This document shows, in pieces, positions 43,071 to 52,053 of a stretch of 64,000 nucleotides of DNA. The position numbers and the translations under genes are program-made. The DNA is taken from the NCBI RefSeq assembly GCF_015477765.1, contig NZ_JADLQQ010000003.1, positions 372,001-436,000 on the forward strand. The letters run 5' to 3'. The notes beneath the pieces are model-generated. The model made no database searches and was not told the DNA's origin. It saw only the letters and a list, made by a program, of their open reading frames with translations. The stretch's first letter is position 1, and each line of letters starts with the position of its first letter. This DNA comes from Nocardia transvalensis. Its GTDB lineage: Bacteria; Actinomycetota; Actinomycetes; Mycobacteriales; Mycobacteriaceae.

Positions 43071-43970
43071 GTGAAGGCGATTCAGTACGAGCGTTTCGGC
43101 GGCCCCGAGGTGTTGGAACTGGTCGACGTGCCGGTGCCGGAGCCGACCGGTGCACAGGTCCGGCTGGCGGTGCGCGCGGCGGGTGTGAATCCGGCCGACT
43201 GGAAGCGCCGCAACGGCGCGTTCGGGCCGCTGGAGTTTCCGGCCCGCGCCGGTTTCGAGATCGCCGGTGTGGTCGACGCGGCCGGACCGGAGGCCGCATG
43301 GCAGGTGGGCGACGAAGTGATCGGGTGGACCGCGACGGGTGGTTACGCCGAATTCGCGCTGGCCACTCAATTGGCGGCCAAGCCTGCGCAGCTGTCGTTC
43401 GAGGATGCGGTGGCGATCCCCGTCGCGGCCAATACGGGCAGCGGCGGGCTCGAGGCACTGGGTCTGAAGTCCGGGGAGACGCTGCTGGTCAACGGGGCGT
43501 CCGGGGCCGTCGGGTCGATGGTGGTGCAGCTCGCGCGGGCGGCGGGCGCGCAGGTGATCGGCACCGCGTCGGCCCGCAATCAGGACGTCGTCCGCGGTTT
43601 CGGGGCGACGCCGACCACCTATGGCGACGGCGTCGTGGAACGGGTGCGCGCGCTGGCACCGGACGGCATCGACGCGATCTTCGACTGTGCCGGGCACGGA
43701 TTCCTGGATGCCGCGATCGAGCTGCGCGGCGGCACCGACCGCATAATCACCATTGCCGACGGCGCCGCGGCCGAGAAGGGCATCGCCTTCTACGCCCGCG
43801 CCGGCGCCCCGGTCCTCGATATCGTCGAGCGAGTGGCACGGTCGGTTGCCGACGGAGATTTCCGGCTGCCCGGCCCGGCGCGGATCTATCCGCTCGCCGA
43901 GGCCGCCGCCGCACAGCGCGAAAGCGAGACCGGCCACGGGCTGGGCAAGATCGTTCTCGCGGTCGGCTGA
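43071..43970 (+). CDS. NADPH:quinone oxidoreductase-like MDR protein
   Basis: A 299-residue zinc-free medium-chain reductase of the quinone oxidoreductase/zeta-crystallin group: AIQYERFGGPEVLELVDVPVPEP opening, VNPADWKRRNG, and NADPH motif NGASGAVGSMVVQLA. The frame opens upstream at 42990, but GTG 43071 matches the family start (VKAIQYERFGG). Probable role is reduction of quinones or alpha,beta-unsaturated carbonyls. It is divergent from the ABC exporter, which suggests joint stress or drug response. Confidence 0.88.
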   Translation: MKAIQYERFGGPEVLELVDVPVPEPTGAQVRLAVRAAGVNPADWKRRNGAFGPLEFPARAGFEIAGVVDAAGPEAAWQVGDEVIGWTATGGYAEFALATQLAAKPAQLSFEDAVAIPVAANTGSGGLEALGLKSGETLLVNGASGAVGSMVVQLARAAGAQVIGTASARNQDVVRGFGATPTTYGDGVVERVRALAPDGIDAIFDCAGHGFLDAAIELRGGTDRIITIADGAAAEKGIAFYARAGAPVLDIVERVARSVADGDFRLPGPARIYPLAEAAAAQRESETGHGLGKIVLAVG

Positions 43971-44037
43971 CCACCCGGCCGCGGGGCGAGGCCGACATCT
44001 CGGACGACCGGGCCGCACCCGCGAATAGTGTGGCGGT

Positions 44038-46842
44038 ATGACCGACTCGTGGGTGCGGGCACTGCGCGACAGGATCGACGGCGAGGTGGAGGCCGACGAG
44101 CGACGGCGCGCGGAGTTTTCGTCCGACGCCTCGAACTATCGGGTGCTCCCGGCCGCGGTGGTGTTTCCGCGCAGCGCCGAGGACGTCGCGGCGGCCCTCG
44201 AGTCGGCGCGATCCGAAGGCCTGCCGGTCACCGCACGCGGCGCCGGAACGTCGGTGGCGGGCAATGCGATCGGGCCCGGCCTGGTCCTCGATTTCAGCCG
44301 TCATCTGAATGCGGTGCTCGAGGTGGATCCCGAAAAGCGCAGGGCGCGAGTGCAACCCGGCGTGGTACTGGCCCAATTGCAGCGGCATGCGGCACCCCAC
44401 GGGCTGCGCTTCGGCCCGGATCCGTCCACTCAGAACCGGTGCACCCTGGGCGGAATGATCGGCAACAATGCCTGCGGGCCGCGCGCGGTGGCTTGGGGGC
44501 GGACCTCCGACACCGTGCGTGACCTGCGCATCCTGGACGGGACCGGTACCGAGCGCACCCTGGGCGACGGATTGTCCGCGGTGGCCGGACTACCCGAGTT
44601 CACCCGGCGACATCTCGCGCTGATCCGCACCGATCTGGGCCGCTTCGACCGCCAGGCCTCGGGATACGGGCTGGAACATCTACTCCCCGAACGCGGTTCG
44701 TCGGTGGCCAAGGCCTTCGTCGGCACCGAGGGCACCTGCGGGCTGCTGTTGGAGGCGACGGTCGATCTGGTCCCGCTCCCCCGGGCCACGGCGCTGGTGG
44801 TGCTCGGCTATCCCGATATGCCCACTGCGGCAGACGATGTCGCGGCCGTCATGGCCGCCGGGCCGATCGCCGTGGAAGGCATCGACGCCCGCCTGGTCGA
44901 TGTCGTGCGTGCCCACCGCCGCGCGGTTCCCGAACTCCCCGCGGGCGGCGGATGGCTGTTCGTGGAACTGGCCGCGGACTCCGCGGGCCAGGTGCACGAT
45001 CGGGCCGTCACCCTGTGCCGCACGGCGCATGCGCTCGACAGCCGGATCGTCACCGATCCCGCGGCGGCGGCGCGGCTGTGGCGAATTCGCGCCGACGGCG
45101 CCGGTCTGGCGGGGCGTACCCCCACCGGACAGCCCGCCTGGCCGGGCTGGGAGGACGCCGCCGTACCGCCGGAGCACCTCGGTGCTTATCTGCGAGATTT
45201 CGACGAACTGATGCGCATGCACGGGGTCGACGGGCTGCTCTACGGCCATGTCGGCGACGGCTGCATCCACGTGCGCCTGGATCTGCCGATCGCCGATGCG
45301 CCGCAACGGTTTCGCGCCTTTCTCGAAGATGCCACCGATCTGGTCGTCCGCCACGGCGGTTCGCTGTCGGGTGAACACGGGGACGGCCGGGCGCGCTCGG
45401 AACTGTTGTCGCGCATGTACTCTCCGGCCGTTCTGACCGCCTTCGCCGAATTCAAGGGCCTGTTCGATCCCGACGACGTGCTCAATCCGGGCGTCCTGGT
45501 GCGTCCCCGGCCGATCGACGCCGATCTGCGGCTCGCGGGCCTGCGGCCCACCCCCGCGGCGGGCGGCTTCGCCTTCCCGGACGACGGCGATATCGGGGCG
45601 GCCGTGCATCGCTGTGTCGGAATCGGCAAGTGCCGCGCCGATACTCGCGGTGTCGGCGGCTTCATGTGTCCGTCCTATCTGGCCACCGCGGACGAGAAGG
45701 ACAGCACTCGTGGGCGCGCCCGCGTCCTGCAGGAGGTGGTGCGCGGCGCCCTGGACTGGCGTTCGGAGGCCGTCGCGGAATCGTTGGATCTGTGCCTGTC
45801 CTGCAAGGCCTGCAGTTCGGACTGCCCCGCGGGTGTCGATATGGCCACCTACAAAGCCGAAACCCTCCATCGCCGCTACCGGCACCGCCCGCGGCCGCTC
45901 GACCACTATGCGCTCGGCCAATTGCCGCGCTGGCTGGCCGGGGCGAGCCGGATGCCGCGGGTGTTCAACTCACTCATGCAGGTGGCCTCGCTGCGCCGTG
46001 TCGGATTGCGTGCCGCCGGTATGGACCCGCGCCGCGAGGTCCCGGCCTTGGCGGACCGAAGTTTCCGGCGGGCATGGGCACAGCGCCGTCCCTCGGATTC
46101 GCCGGGCGCCGGACATCGGCAAGAGACGGCGGGCCGATCGGACACCCGGGTGATGCTTTGGGTCGACAGTTTCACCGACGCGTTCGATCCCGAGATCGCC
46201 TGGGCTGCGGTGGAACTCATCGAATCGCTCGGCTACCGCGTGCGCATCCCGGAGCGCCGGGTGTGCTGCGGTCTCACCTGGATCAGCACGGGTCAGCTCG
46301 ACGGCGCACGGAAACGGTTGCGCGCGACGCTGGCCGCGCTCGACGAGCACGTGCGGGCCGGGGGCGTGGTCGTCGGGTTGGAACCGTCGTGCACGGCGGT
46401 CCTGCGGTCGGATCTGGTCGAACTGCTACCGGACGATCCGCGGGCCGCGCGGACGGCGGCGGCCGTGCAGACCTTCGCCGAATTCCTGGCCGCCGACCCG
46501 GCGTGGCAGGCCCCTGACCGGACCGGCGAGACCGTGCTCGTCCAGCCGCACTGTCATCAGCACTCCGTCATGGGATTCGAGGCCGATCGCCGAATTCTCG
46601 AACAAACGGGGGCGAATGTGACTGAGGTCACTGGATGCTGTGGACTTGCTGGAAATTTCGGCATGCAGTCCGGGCATTACGACATTTCTGTCGCGGTGGC
46701 CGAGAACGGATTACTGCCCGCGCTGCGGGAGGGTGGGGCCGGGGCGGCGTTCGTGGCCGACGGCTTCTCCTGTCGCACCCAGGCGGCGCAGCTCGCCGGT
46801 CGCGGCGGACGTCATCTGGCCCAATTTCTCCTGGGCCGGTAG
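44038..46842 (+). CDS. FAD-linked oxidase with Fe-S domains (GlcD-GlcF fusion)
   Basis: A 934-residue fusion of a GlcD/vanillyl-alcohol-oxidase-type flavin domain and a GlcF-type iron-sulphur domain, as in D-lactate, glycolate or D-2-hydroxyglutarate dehydrogenases that pass electrons to menaquinone. FAD motifs RGAGTSVAGNAIG and GGMIGNNACG are in the first 150 residues. Two 4Fe-4S sites follow: C526..C532..(FMC) and C586-x2-C589-x2-C592-x3-C596-P. The C-terminus has two CCG motifs (CCGLTW and CCGLAGNFG) that bind another cluster. It is a single gene, ended by a hairpin at 46859. The substrate hydroxyacid is not determinable. Confidence 0.93.
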   Translation: MTDSWVRALRDRIDGEVEADERRRAEFSSDASNYRVLPAAVVFPRSAEDVAAALESARSEGLPVTARGAGTSVAGNAIGPGLVLDFSRHLNAVLEVDPEKRRARVQPGVVLAQLQRHAAPHGLRFGPDPSTQNRCTLGGMIGNNACGPRAVAWGRTSDTVRDLRILDGTGTERTLGDGLSAVAGLPEFTRRHLALIRTDLGRFDRQASGYGLEHLLPERGSSVAKAFVGTEGTCGLLLEATVDLVPLPRATALVVLGYPDMPTAADDVAAVMAAGPIAVEGIDARLVDVVRAHRRAVPELPAGGGWLFVELAADSAGQVHDRAVTLCRTAHALDSRIVTDPAAAARLWRIRADGAGLAGRTPTGQPAWPGWEDAAVPPEHLGAYLRDFDELMRMHGVDGLLYGHVGDGCIHVRLDLPIADAPQRFRAFLEDATDLVVRHGGSLSGEHGDGRARSELLSRMYSPAVLTAFAEFKGLFDPDDVLNPGVLVRPRPIDADLRLAGLRPTPAAGGFAFPDDGDIGAAVHRCVGIGKCRADTRGVGGFMCPSYLATADEKDSTRGRARVLQEVVRGALDWRSEAVAESLDLCLSCKACSSDCPAGVDMATYKAETLHRRYRHRPRPLDHYALGQLPRWLAGASRMPRVFNSLMQVASLRRVGLRAAGMDPRREVPALADRSFRRAWAQRRPSDSPGAGHRQETAGRSDTRVMLWVDSFTDAFDPEIAWAAVELIESLGYRVRIPERRVCCGLTWISTGQLDGARKRLRATLAALDEHVRAGGVVVGLEPSCTAVLRSDLVELLPDDPRAARTAAAVQTFAEFLAADPAWQAPDRTGETVLVQPHCHQHSVMGFEADRRILEQTGANVTEVTGCCGLAGNFGMQSGHYDISVAVAENGLLPALREGGAGAAFVADGFSCRTQAAQLAGRGGRHLAQFLLGR

Positions 46843-46858
46843 GCCTTCCGACACGGGC

Positions 46859-46882
46859 GCCCGCCGCGGGGGCGCGGCGGGC
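46859..46882. terminator. Perfect 10-bp terminator hairpin
   Basis: GCCCGCCGCG and CGCGGCGGGC pair around GGGG, with further pairing outside. It separates the rightward flavoprotein from the leftward small gene. Confidence 0.7.
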
Positions 46883-46899
46883 GTGCGGAGGGCGGCGGC

Positions 46900-47004
46900 T
46901 CAGCTGCCGAACGGCAGGGTGCCGGGCGGGATCTGGTAGCCGGAGCTGCCGGCGAAGACGTTGCCCCAGGCATTGAGTAGCCAATTCAAAAAGTTGGTAA
47001 GCAT
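46900..47004 (-). CDS. Small 34-residue peptide gene
   Basis: A very short leftward gene with a perfect GGAGG 6 bases before its ATG (47004). The product is 34 residues: an amphipathic N-terminal helix MLTNFLNWLLNAWGNVFAGS, then SGYQIPPGT and an LPFGS end. There is no signal peptide, but the start is hydrophobic and Trp-rich, fitting membrane surface binding. A terminator lies immediately beyond its stop. I do not recognise a family. The ribosome site, terminator and compact layout make it a real gene in my view. Confidence 0.6.
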   Translation of the reverse strand: MLTNFLNWLLNAWGNVFAGSSGYQIPPGTLPFGS

Positions 47005-47218
47005 TCGAAACCTCCGTCGCGGCGGATGCCCATTGATTGCCGGTATGGCCGATCGAAGAGGGAATCGCCCTATGTGATAGTTCCGTTACACGCTAACGGC
47101 ACCGGTACGGCGGCCGCTATTTCCAGTTGCCTTTCTCACGAAACCGATTGTGGCGCACGTCACCGCGAGAACTGGGGTTCGTGCGTGGCCCGAACCGGGC
47201 TCGGGGCACAATGTCCCG

Positions 47219-48145
47219 GTGACAACCAGGATCGGCGGCGCGGAGCGCACGGTGAGCGCCGAGCGTCCGATCGATCTCGCCCACACCGTCGCGCCGCTGC
47301 GCCGCGGCCACGGCGATCCGTGCCATCGGGTCACGCCGGACGGTGCGCATTGGCGGGCATCCCGGATGCCGACCGGCCCGGTGACCTACCGCCTGACCCA
47401 GGCGGGCCCGTGCGGGGTGGCTGCCCGGGCCTGGGGTCCGGGCGCCGAGGAATTCCTCGACCAGCTTCCGCACATGCTCTGCCTGGACGAGGACGTCGCC
47501 GACTTCGCCCCCACCCACCCGAAGATCGCCGAGGCCCACCGCCGCTTCCCCGGCCTGCGCATGCTGCGTACCGGCCGGGTGTTCGAGACGTTGGTGCCGA
47601 CCGTTCTGGAACAGCGGGTGCACATGATCTCGGCCCGCGCGTCGTGGCGAAAACTGGTGTGGCAGTTCGGCGAGCCCGCTCCAGGACCGGTTCCCGCGCC
47701 CATGCGGGTGCCGCCGGACGCCGAGACCTGGCGATACATCCCGTCGTGGACCTACCACCGCGCCAATGTCGATCCGCAGCGCTCCCGGACGATCGTGCTG
47801 GCCGCCCGGATGGCCGACAAACTCGAGCAGGCCGCGACCATGGACCACGCCGAGGCGGCCCGCCGACTGCGCACCGTCCCGGGCATCGGAGTGTGGACGG
47901 TCGCGGAGATCGCGCAGCGCGCCCTCGGCGACCCGGATGCCCTGTCGGTCGGCGACTTCCACCTCGCTGCCGTCGTCGGCTGGACTCTGCTGGGCCACCC
48001 GATCGACGACGACACCATGGTCGACTACCTCGAACCCCTCCGCCCCCACCGCTACCGCGCCGTCCGCCTCCTGGAAGTCTCCGGCCAAGCCCGCAAACCC
48101 AAATTCGGCCCCCGCACCCCGCTGGTCGACCACAGCCGCATTTGA
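47219..48145 (+). CDS. AlkA-like DNA-3-methyladenine glycosylase
   Basis: A 308-residue base-excision glycosylase of the HhH-GPD superfamily. The helix-hairpin-helix and catalytic block reads LRTVPGIGVWTVAEIAQRALGDPDALSVGDFHLA, in which the last Asp is catalytic; the family LEQRVHMISARASWRKLV helix precedes it. It removes alkylated bases from DNA. GTG 47219 is chosen; the frame also allows 47150. It ends 13 bases from the convergent sugar-binding protein gene. Confidence 0.85.
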   Translation: MTTRIGGAERTVSAERPIDLAHTVAPLRRGHGDPCHRVTPDGAHWRASRMPTGPVTYRLTQAGPCGVAARAWGPGAEEFLDQLPHMLCLDEDVADFAPTHPKIAEAHRRFPGLRMLRTGRVFETLVPTVLEQRVHMISARASWRKLVWQFGEPAPGPVPAPMRVPPDAETWRYIPSWTYHRANVDPQRSRTIVLAARMADKLEQAATMDHAEAARRLRTVPGIGVWTVAEIAQRALGDPDALSVGDFHLAAVVGWTLLGHPIDDDTMVDYLEPLRPHRYRAVRLLEVSGQARKPKFGPRTPLVDHSRI

Positions 48146-48158
48146 GTCGGCGGGCGGA

Positions 48159-49430
48159 TTACTGGTCGGCGACGGCGTTTTCGGCGGCGGAGCGGGCACG
48201 GGTGAGGGCCTCGGGGACGGGGAGGCGGCCGAGGAACATTTCGGCAAGGATCGGGTCGATGGCTTTCAAGGCTGCCGGGAAGCCGGGGCCGCCGCCGGAG
48301 CCGATACGAGGTCCGCGCAGGACGTCGAAGAAGGCGGAGACGTCGATTCCCTTGTGTGCCCAATAATCTCGATAGACGTGCTGCTCGGAGACGGCCGCCG
48401 GGATGGTCATGCCGTCTCGGCCGAGGTAGCGGTTACCCTCGGCGCTGCCCAGCCAGGCCAGCACGCGGCGGACCGCATCGGGGTGGTGGGTGGCGGCGTT
48501 GGCGGCGATACCGATCGTGTTGTCGGTGCTCACCCGTCCGGACGGGCCTTGGGGGATCATCGCGACACCCCACTGGAATCGGGCCTGCTGTGCGATATCG
48601 GCCAGGTTGTAGGTGCCCGACTGGAACAGCGCCAGCCTTCCTTGGAGGAACGCGTTTTTGGCGAAGGAGCTGTCGGCGTTGGTATCGGCCGCCGAGGGGG
48701 CGAGACCGTCGGCGATCAGTCGCGCCAGATAGGTGAACGCCGTGACACCCTGCGGACCGTCGAAGACGAACCGATCCCCGTCCTGGAACTGCCCACCGGC
48801 CGAACCCAGATACGGCAGTTCGATGGACTGGAAATCGTTGCCTGCGTTATACGCCCACGGCGCGACCGTGGCCAGCCGGCGCAGCAAGGGCCGGAAGGTG
48901 TCGTCATCGCCGGGGCTCCAGCGCAGCGTGGCGAGTTCGGCCGGATCGACCCCTGCGGCCGACAGGAGGTCGCGGTTGTAGTACACCGCGGTGCCGCCGT
49001 CGCTGAATTGCGGTACCGCCCACAGAGTTCCGTTGCGGGTGTACTGTGCCACCGCGGCCGGATCCCATGCCCGAACCGCGACGGGACCGAGCACCCGGCC
49101 GATATCGAGCAGCCGCCCCGCGTCGGCGTAGTCCTCGTAGAGATTGACCCAGAACAGATCATCCGCCGTGCCCCCGGCCACATCCAGCCGCAGCTTCTGC
49201 GGGTACGACGCCCAGGGCACCACCGTGATCCGCACCTCCACATCCGGATTCGCCTGTTGAAACGCATCGAGCGAAGCGCGGTAGGTGGACAGGAAACTCT
49301 GGTCCCAGATCCGCAGGCGCACCACGGTTCGACCCGAACCGTCGTCGGCGCGCCCGAGCCACAGCGCTGCCGCGATCAATACGACGGCGCTGAGCACGAT
49401 TGCGAGGACCGCCCGGGTAGAGGTTTTCAT
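48159..49430 (-). CDS. uspC: Sugar ABC importer, solute-binding protein (UspC-like)
   Basis: A 423-residue family-1 extracellular solute-binding protein. Residues 9-27 form an N-terminal hydrophobic anchor with no lipobox cysteine, unlike most actinobacterial binding proteins, so it may be membrane-anchored by an uncleaved helix. The remaining chain has the bilobed carbohydrate-binding pattern (RLRIWDQSFLSTY.., LDVAGGTADDLFWVNLYEDY, LAVPQFSDGGTAVYYN). ATG 49430 overlaps the stop of the permease gene (ATGA). The order permease-permease-binding protein matches UspABC, which takes up aminosugars in M. tuberculosis; the actual substrate here is unproven. Confidence 0.72.
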   Translation of the reverse strand: MKTSTRAVLAIVLSAVVLIAAALWLGRADDGSGRTVVRLRIWDQSFLSTYRASLDAFQQANPDVEVRITVVPWASYPQKLRLDVAGGTADDLFWVNLYEDYADAGRLLDIGRVLGPVAVRAWDPAAVAQYTRNGTLWAVPQFSDGGTAVYYNRDLLSAAGVDPAELATLRWSPGDDDTFRPLLRRLATVAPWAYNAGNDFQSIELPYLGSAGGQFQDGDRFVFDGPQGVTAFTYLARLIADGLAPSAADTNADSSFAKNAFLQGRLALFQSGTYNLADIAQQARFQWGVAMIPQGPSGRVSTDNTIGIAANAATHHPDAVRRVLAWLGSAEGNRYLGRDGMTIPAAVSEQHVYRDYWAHKGIDVSAFFDVLRGPRIGSGGGPGFPAALKAIDPILAEMFLGRLPVPEALTRARSAAENAVADQ

Positions 49431-50251
49431 TTCAGCCCCGTCCAGGAGATCGATCGCAGCACCTGCCGCTGGAACAGCACGAACAACAGCACCAGCGGGG
49501 CGATCGCCAGCGTCGTCGCGGCCATGACCAGCGTCCACCGAGCGTTGTACTCGGTCTGCAGATTCGCCGTCGCCACCGTCAGCACCTGCCAGGTGCGTCC
49601 GCTACTCGCGACCAGCGGCCACATGAAGTTGTTCCACTGCGACACGATCGTGATGATCGTCAGCGTGGCCAGCACCGGCCGGCTCATCGGCACCACCACG
49701 TGCACGATGATGTCGAGCGTGGTGGCGCCGTCCAGCCGTGCGGCACCGATCAATTCCTCCGGAATGGAGCGAAAGTACTGGCGCAGCAGAAAGATCGCAT
49801 ACGGCGAGCCGAACACGAACGGCAGCACCAGGGCCCAGAAGGTATTCAGCCACTCCAGTTTCGCGAACATCAGATACAGCGGAATCAGCGTGACCATGGG
49901 CGGCACCATCATGGTCGCCAGGTACACCCAGAACAGCGCGTCCCGCCCGGGGAAGTCGGTGCGCGCGAAGGCATAGGCGGCCAGGATCGAGAACACCAGC
50001 TGACCGAGGGTGATACAAGCGGTCATCAGCGCCGTCACCAGGACCGCGCGGCCGAGGCCCTCATCCACGACGGTGTGAAAGTTGGTCCACGTCACCGGCG
50101 TCGGCAACGCGAGCGGCGGATCGGTCGCGAACTGCGCCGGTGTCTTCAGCGCGGTGAGGGCACTGAGCACCAGCGGAGCCACCGTCACCAGGCCACCCAG
50201 CACCAGCACGAGGTACGCGGCGCCGCTGCGCACTGCGCGCTCAGGACTCAT
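49427..50251 (-). CDS. uspB: Sugar ABC importer permease (MalG/UspB-like)
   Basis: A 274-residue integral membrane permease. Six helices and the EAA loop, which couples to the ATPase, read SIPEELIGAARLDGATTLDIIVHVVVP near residues 160-187. Its start at 50251 overlaps the end of the preceding permease by 11 bases, and its stop overlaps the binding-protein start by 4, so the three genes are one translational unit. No ATPase gene is in the cluster; such systems in actinobacteria share a housekeeping ATPase such as MsiK/SugC. Confidence 0.85.
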   Translation of the reverse strand: MSPERAVRSGAAYLVLVLGGLVTVAPLVLSALTALKTPAQFATDPPLALPTPVTWTNFHTVVDEGLGRAVLVTALMTACITLGQLVFSILAAYAFARTDFPGRDALFWVYLATMMVPPMVTLIPLYLMFAKLEWLNTFWALVLPFVFGSPYAIFLLRQYFRSIPEELIGAARLDGATTLDIIVHVVVPMSRPVLATLTIITIVSQWNNFMWPLVASSGRTWQVLTVATANLQTEYNARWTLVMAATTLAIAPLVLLFVLFQRQVLRSISWTGLK

Positions 50252-51107
50252 AGCTGGTCCGATTCCGGAAGAACCGATGCTGTGCCACCGTGACCGCGAA
50301 GATCACCACGAACACCACCAGCGCCATGACCGCCGCCCGCCCGGGCCGCGCGGCATCGAAGGCCTCCGAGAACATCCGCATCGCAACGACATCCGTGCGC
50401 CCGCCCGGACCGCCCTTGGTGAGGGCGTACACGGTGTCGAAGGTCTGGAACGCCGCCAGCACGCCGGTGACGAGCACGAAGAACATGGTGGGCCGCAGCA
50501 ACGGCAGCGTCAGCCAGCGGATGCGCCGCCATCCGGTCGCACCGTCGAGCGCCCCGGCGTCGAAGATCTCCCGCGGTATCGCCCGGATACCGGCGACGAA
50601 GAACAGGGCCACATATCCGAAGTTGGTCCAGACGCTCACCGCCGCCACGGACGGCAGCGCCAGGGCGGGCTCGGACAGCCATTCGATCCGCCTGCCCAGC
50701 ACCGCATTCAGCGCGCCCTCGGTCGGCGCGAACATCCACTGCCACACCACCCCGACAGCGACGGGGGCACACATCCACGGCAACGCGTACACCACCCGCA
50801 ACGCCGACCCACCGCGGCGCCGTGCCAGCAGGACGGCGACCGCGAACCCCAGCACGGTCTGCACCGGCACCACGATCGCCGTCAGCCCCAGCGTGACCAG
50901 CAGCGCATGCCCGAACTCCCGATCACCCAGCACCGACCGCCAATTCCGCAGCCCGGTGAACTCGATGCCGCCCAACAGATTCCAGCTGTGCAGGCTCAGC
51001 CACCCCACCACCGCGATCGGCACCAGCAGAAATCCGCCGACCCCGATCAGGCTCGGGCCCAGGAGCAGATAGCTCGTCACCGCACGACGCGCCGCACGTC
51101 GATCCAT
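50241..51107 (-). CDS. uspA: Sugar ABC importer permease (MalF/UspA-like)
   Basis: A 288-residue permease with six helices and the EAA loop AIPREIFDAGALDGATGWRRIRWLTLPLLRP near residues 175-205. It opens with RRAVTSYLLLGPSLIGVGGFLLVPI, a typical UgpA/UspA start. It is the first gene of the three-gene importer and overlaps the second by 11 bases. The long similarity I recall to M. tuberculosis UspA (WLSLHSWNLLGG.., GPSLIGV..) supports the name, but the substrate may differ. Confidence 0.8.
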   Translation of the reverse strand: MDRRAARRAVTSYLLLGPSLIGVGGFLLVPIAVVGWLSLHSWNLLGGIEFTGLRNWRSVLGDREFGHALLVTLGLTAIVVPVQTVLGFAVAVLLARRRGGSALRVVYALPWMCAPVAVGVVWQWMFAPTEGALNAVLGRRIEWLSEPALALPSVAAVSVWTNFGYVALFFVAGIRAIPREIFDAGALDGATGWRRIRWLTLPLLRPTMFFVLVTGVLAAFQTFDTVYALTKGGPGGRTDVVAMRMFSEAFDAARPGRAAVMALVVFVVIFAVTVAQHRFFRNRTSYES

Positions 51108-51198
51108 GATCAGCGACGCTACCGCCGATCATTCCCACCGGCGCGCCACGCGGCACCGGGTGTCCGCGGCGACGCGCGCCGCACCGGCGGTCCGGGGC

Positions 51199-51951
51199 TC
51201 AGTCGCGCGGGCCACCGGCCACGTAGATGACCTGTCCGGACACAAATCCCGCACCCTCACTGACCAGGAACGAGGCCGTGTGGGCGATATCCTCCGGCTT
51301 GCCGACCCGCTGCACCGGAATCTGCGTGGCGGCGGCCTTCTGGAACTCGTCGAAGGAGACGCCGACACGTTCGGCGGTGGCGGCGGTCATATCGGTGACG
51401 ATGAAACCGGGAGCGATGGCATTGGCGGTGATGCCGAATTTGCCCAGTTCCAGCGCGAGGGTCTTGGTGAAGCCCTGCATGCCCGCCTTGGCCGCGGAGT
51501 AGTTGACCTGGCCGCGGTTGCCCAGTGCGGAGGTGCTCGACATGTTGACGATACGGCCCCATTTCGCCGCGACCATGTACTTTTGCACGGCCCGGGTGAG
51601 CAGGAACGCGCCGCGCAGGTGGACGTTCAGCACCGCGTCCCAGTCGTCGACGCTCATCTTGAACAGCAGGTTGTCGCGCAGGATCCCCGCATTGTTGACC
51701 ACCACGGTCGGCTCACCGAGTTCACGTTCGAGCTGTTCGACGGCCGTGGTCACCGACGCCTCATCGGAGACGTCCGCGCCGAGCGCGACCGCGCGACCAC
51801 CGGCGTCGGCAATGGCCTGCACGGTTTCGGCACAGTTGTTCGCGTCCAGGTCGAGCACGCCGACCGAGAGACCATCTGCCGCCAAGCGCTTGGCGATCGC
51901 CGCCCCGATCCCCCGGGCGGCTCCCGACACTACGGCTACTCGATCAGCCAT
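51199..51951 (-). CDS. FabG-like short-chain reductase
   Basis: A 250-residue SDR of the 3-oxoacyl-ACP/CoA reductase type, reducing beta-ketoacyl thioesters with NAD(P)H. Cofactor motif SGAARGIGAAIAKRL (residues 9-23), NNAG (86-89), and the catalytic Ser-Tyr-Lys in NMSSTSALGNRGQVNYSAAKAG are intact. Unlike the essential FabG1 it is not beside other fatty-acid synthesis genes, so it may belong to PHB, fatty acid degradation or a specialised lipid route. It stands alone between the sugar importer and a membrane protein gene. Confidence 0.9.
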   Translation of the reverse strand: MADRVAVVSGAARGIGAAIAKRLAADGLSVGVLDLDANNCAETVQAIADAGGRAVALGADVSDEASVTTAVEQLERELGEPTVVVNNAGILRDNLLFKMSVDDWDAVLNVHLRGAFLLTRAVQKYMVAAKWGRIVNMSSTSALGNRGQVNYSAAKAGMQGFTKTLALELGKFGITANAIAPGFIVTDMTAATAERVGVSFDEFQKAAATQIPVQRVGKPEDIAHTASFLVSEGAGFVSGQVIYVAGGPRD

Positions 51952-52053
51952 TGATCACACGTCCTCTCTCCGATGGCCGCATCGCGGCCGACCTGCTGCC
52001 CGCGAGACCGGGCGTGCACCGAGGGTAATCACCCGGGAAGGGAAAGGATCGGG

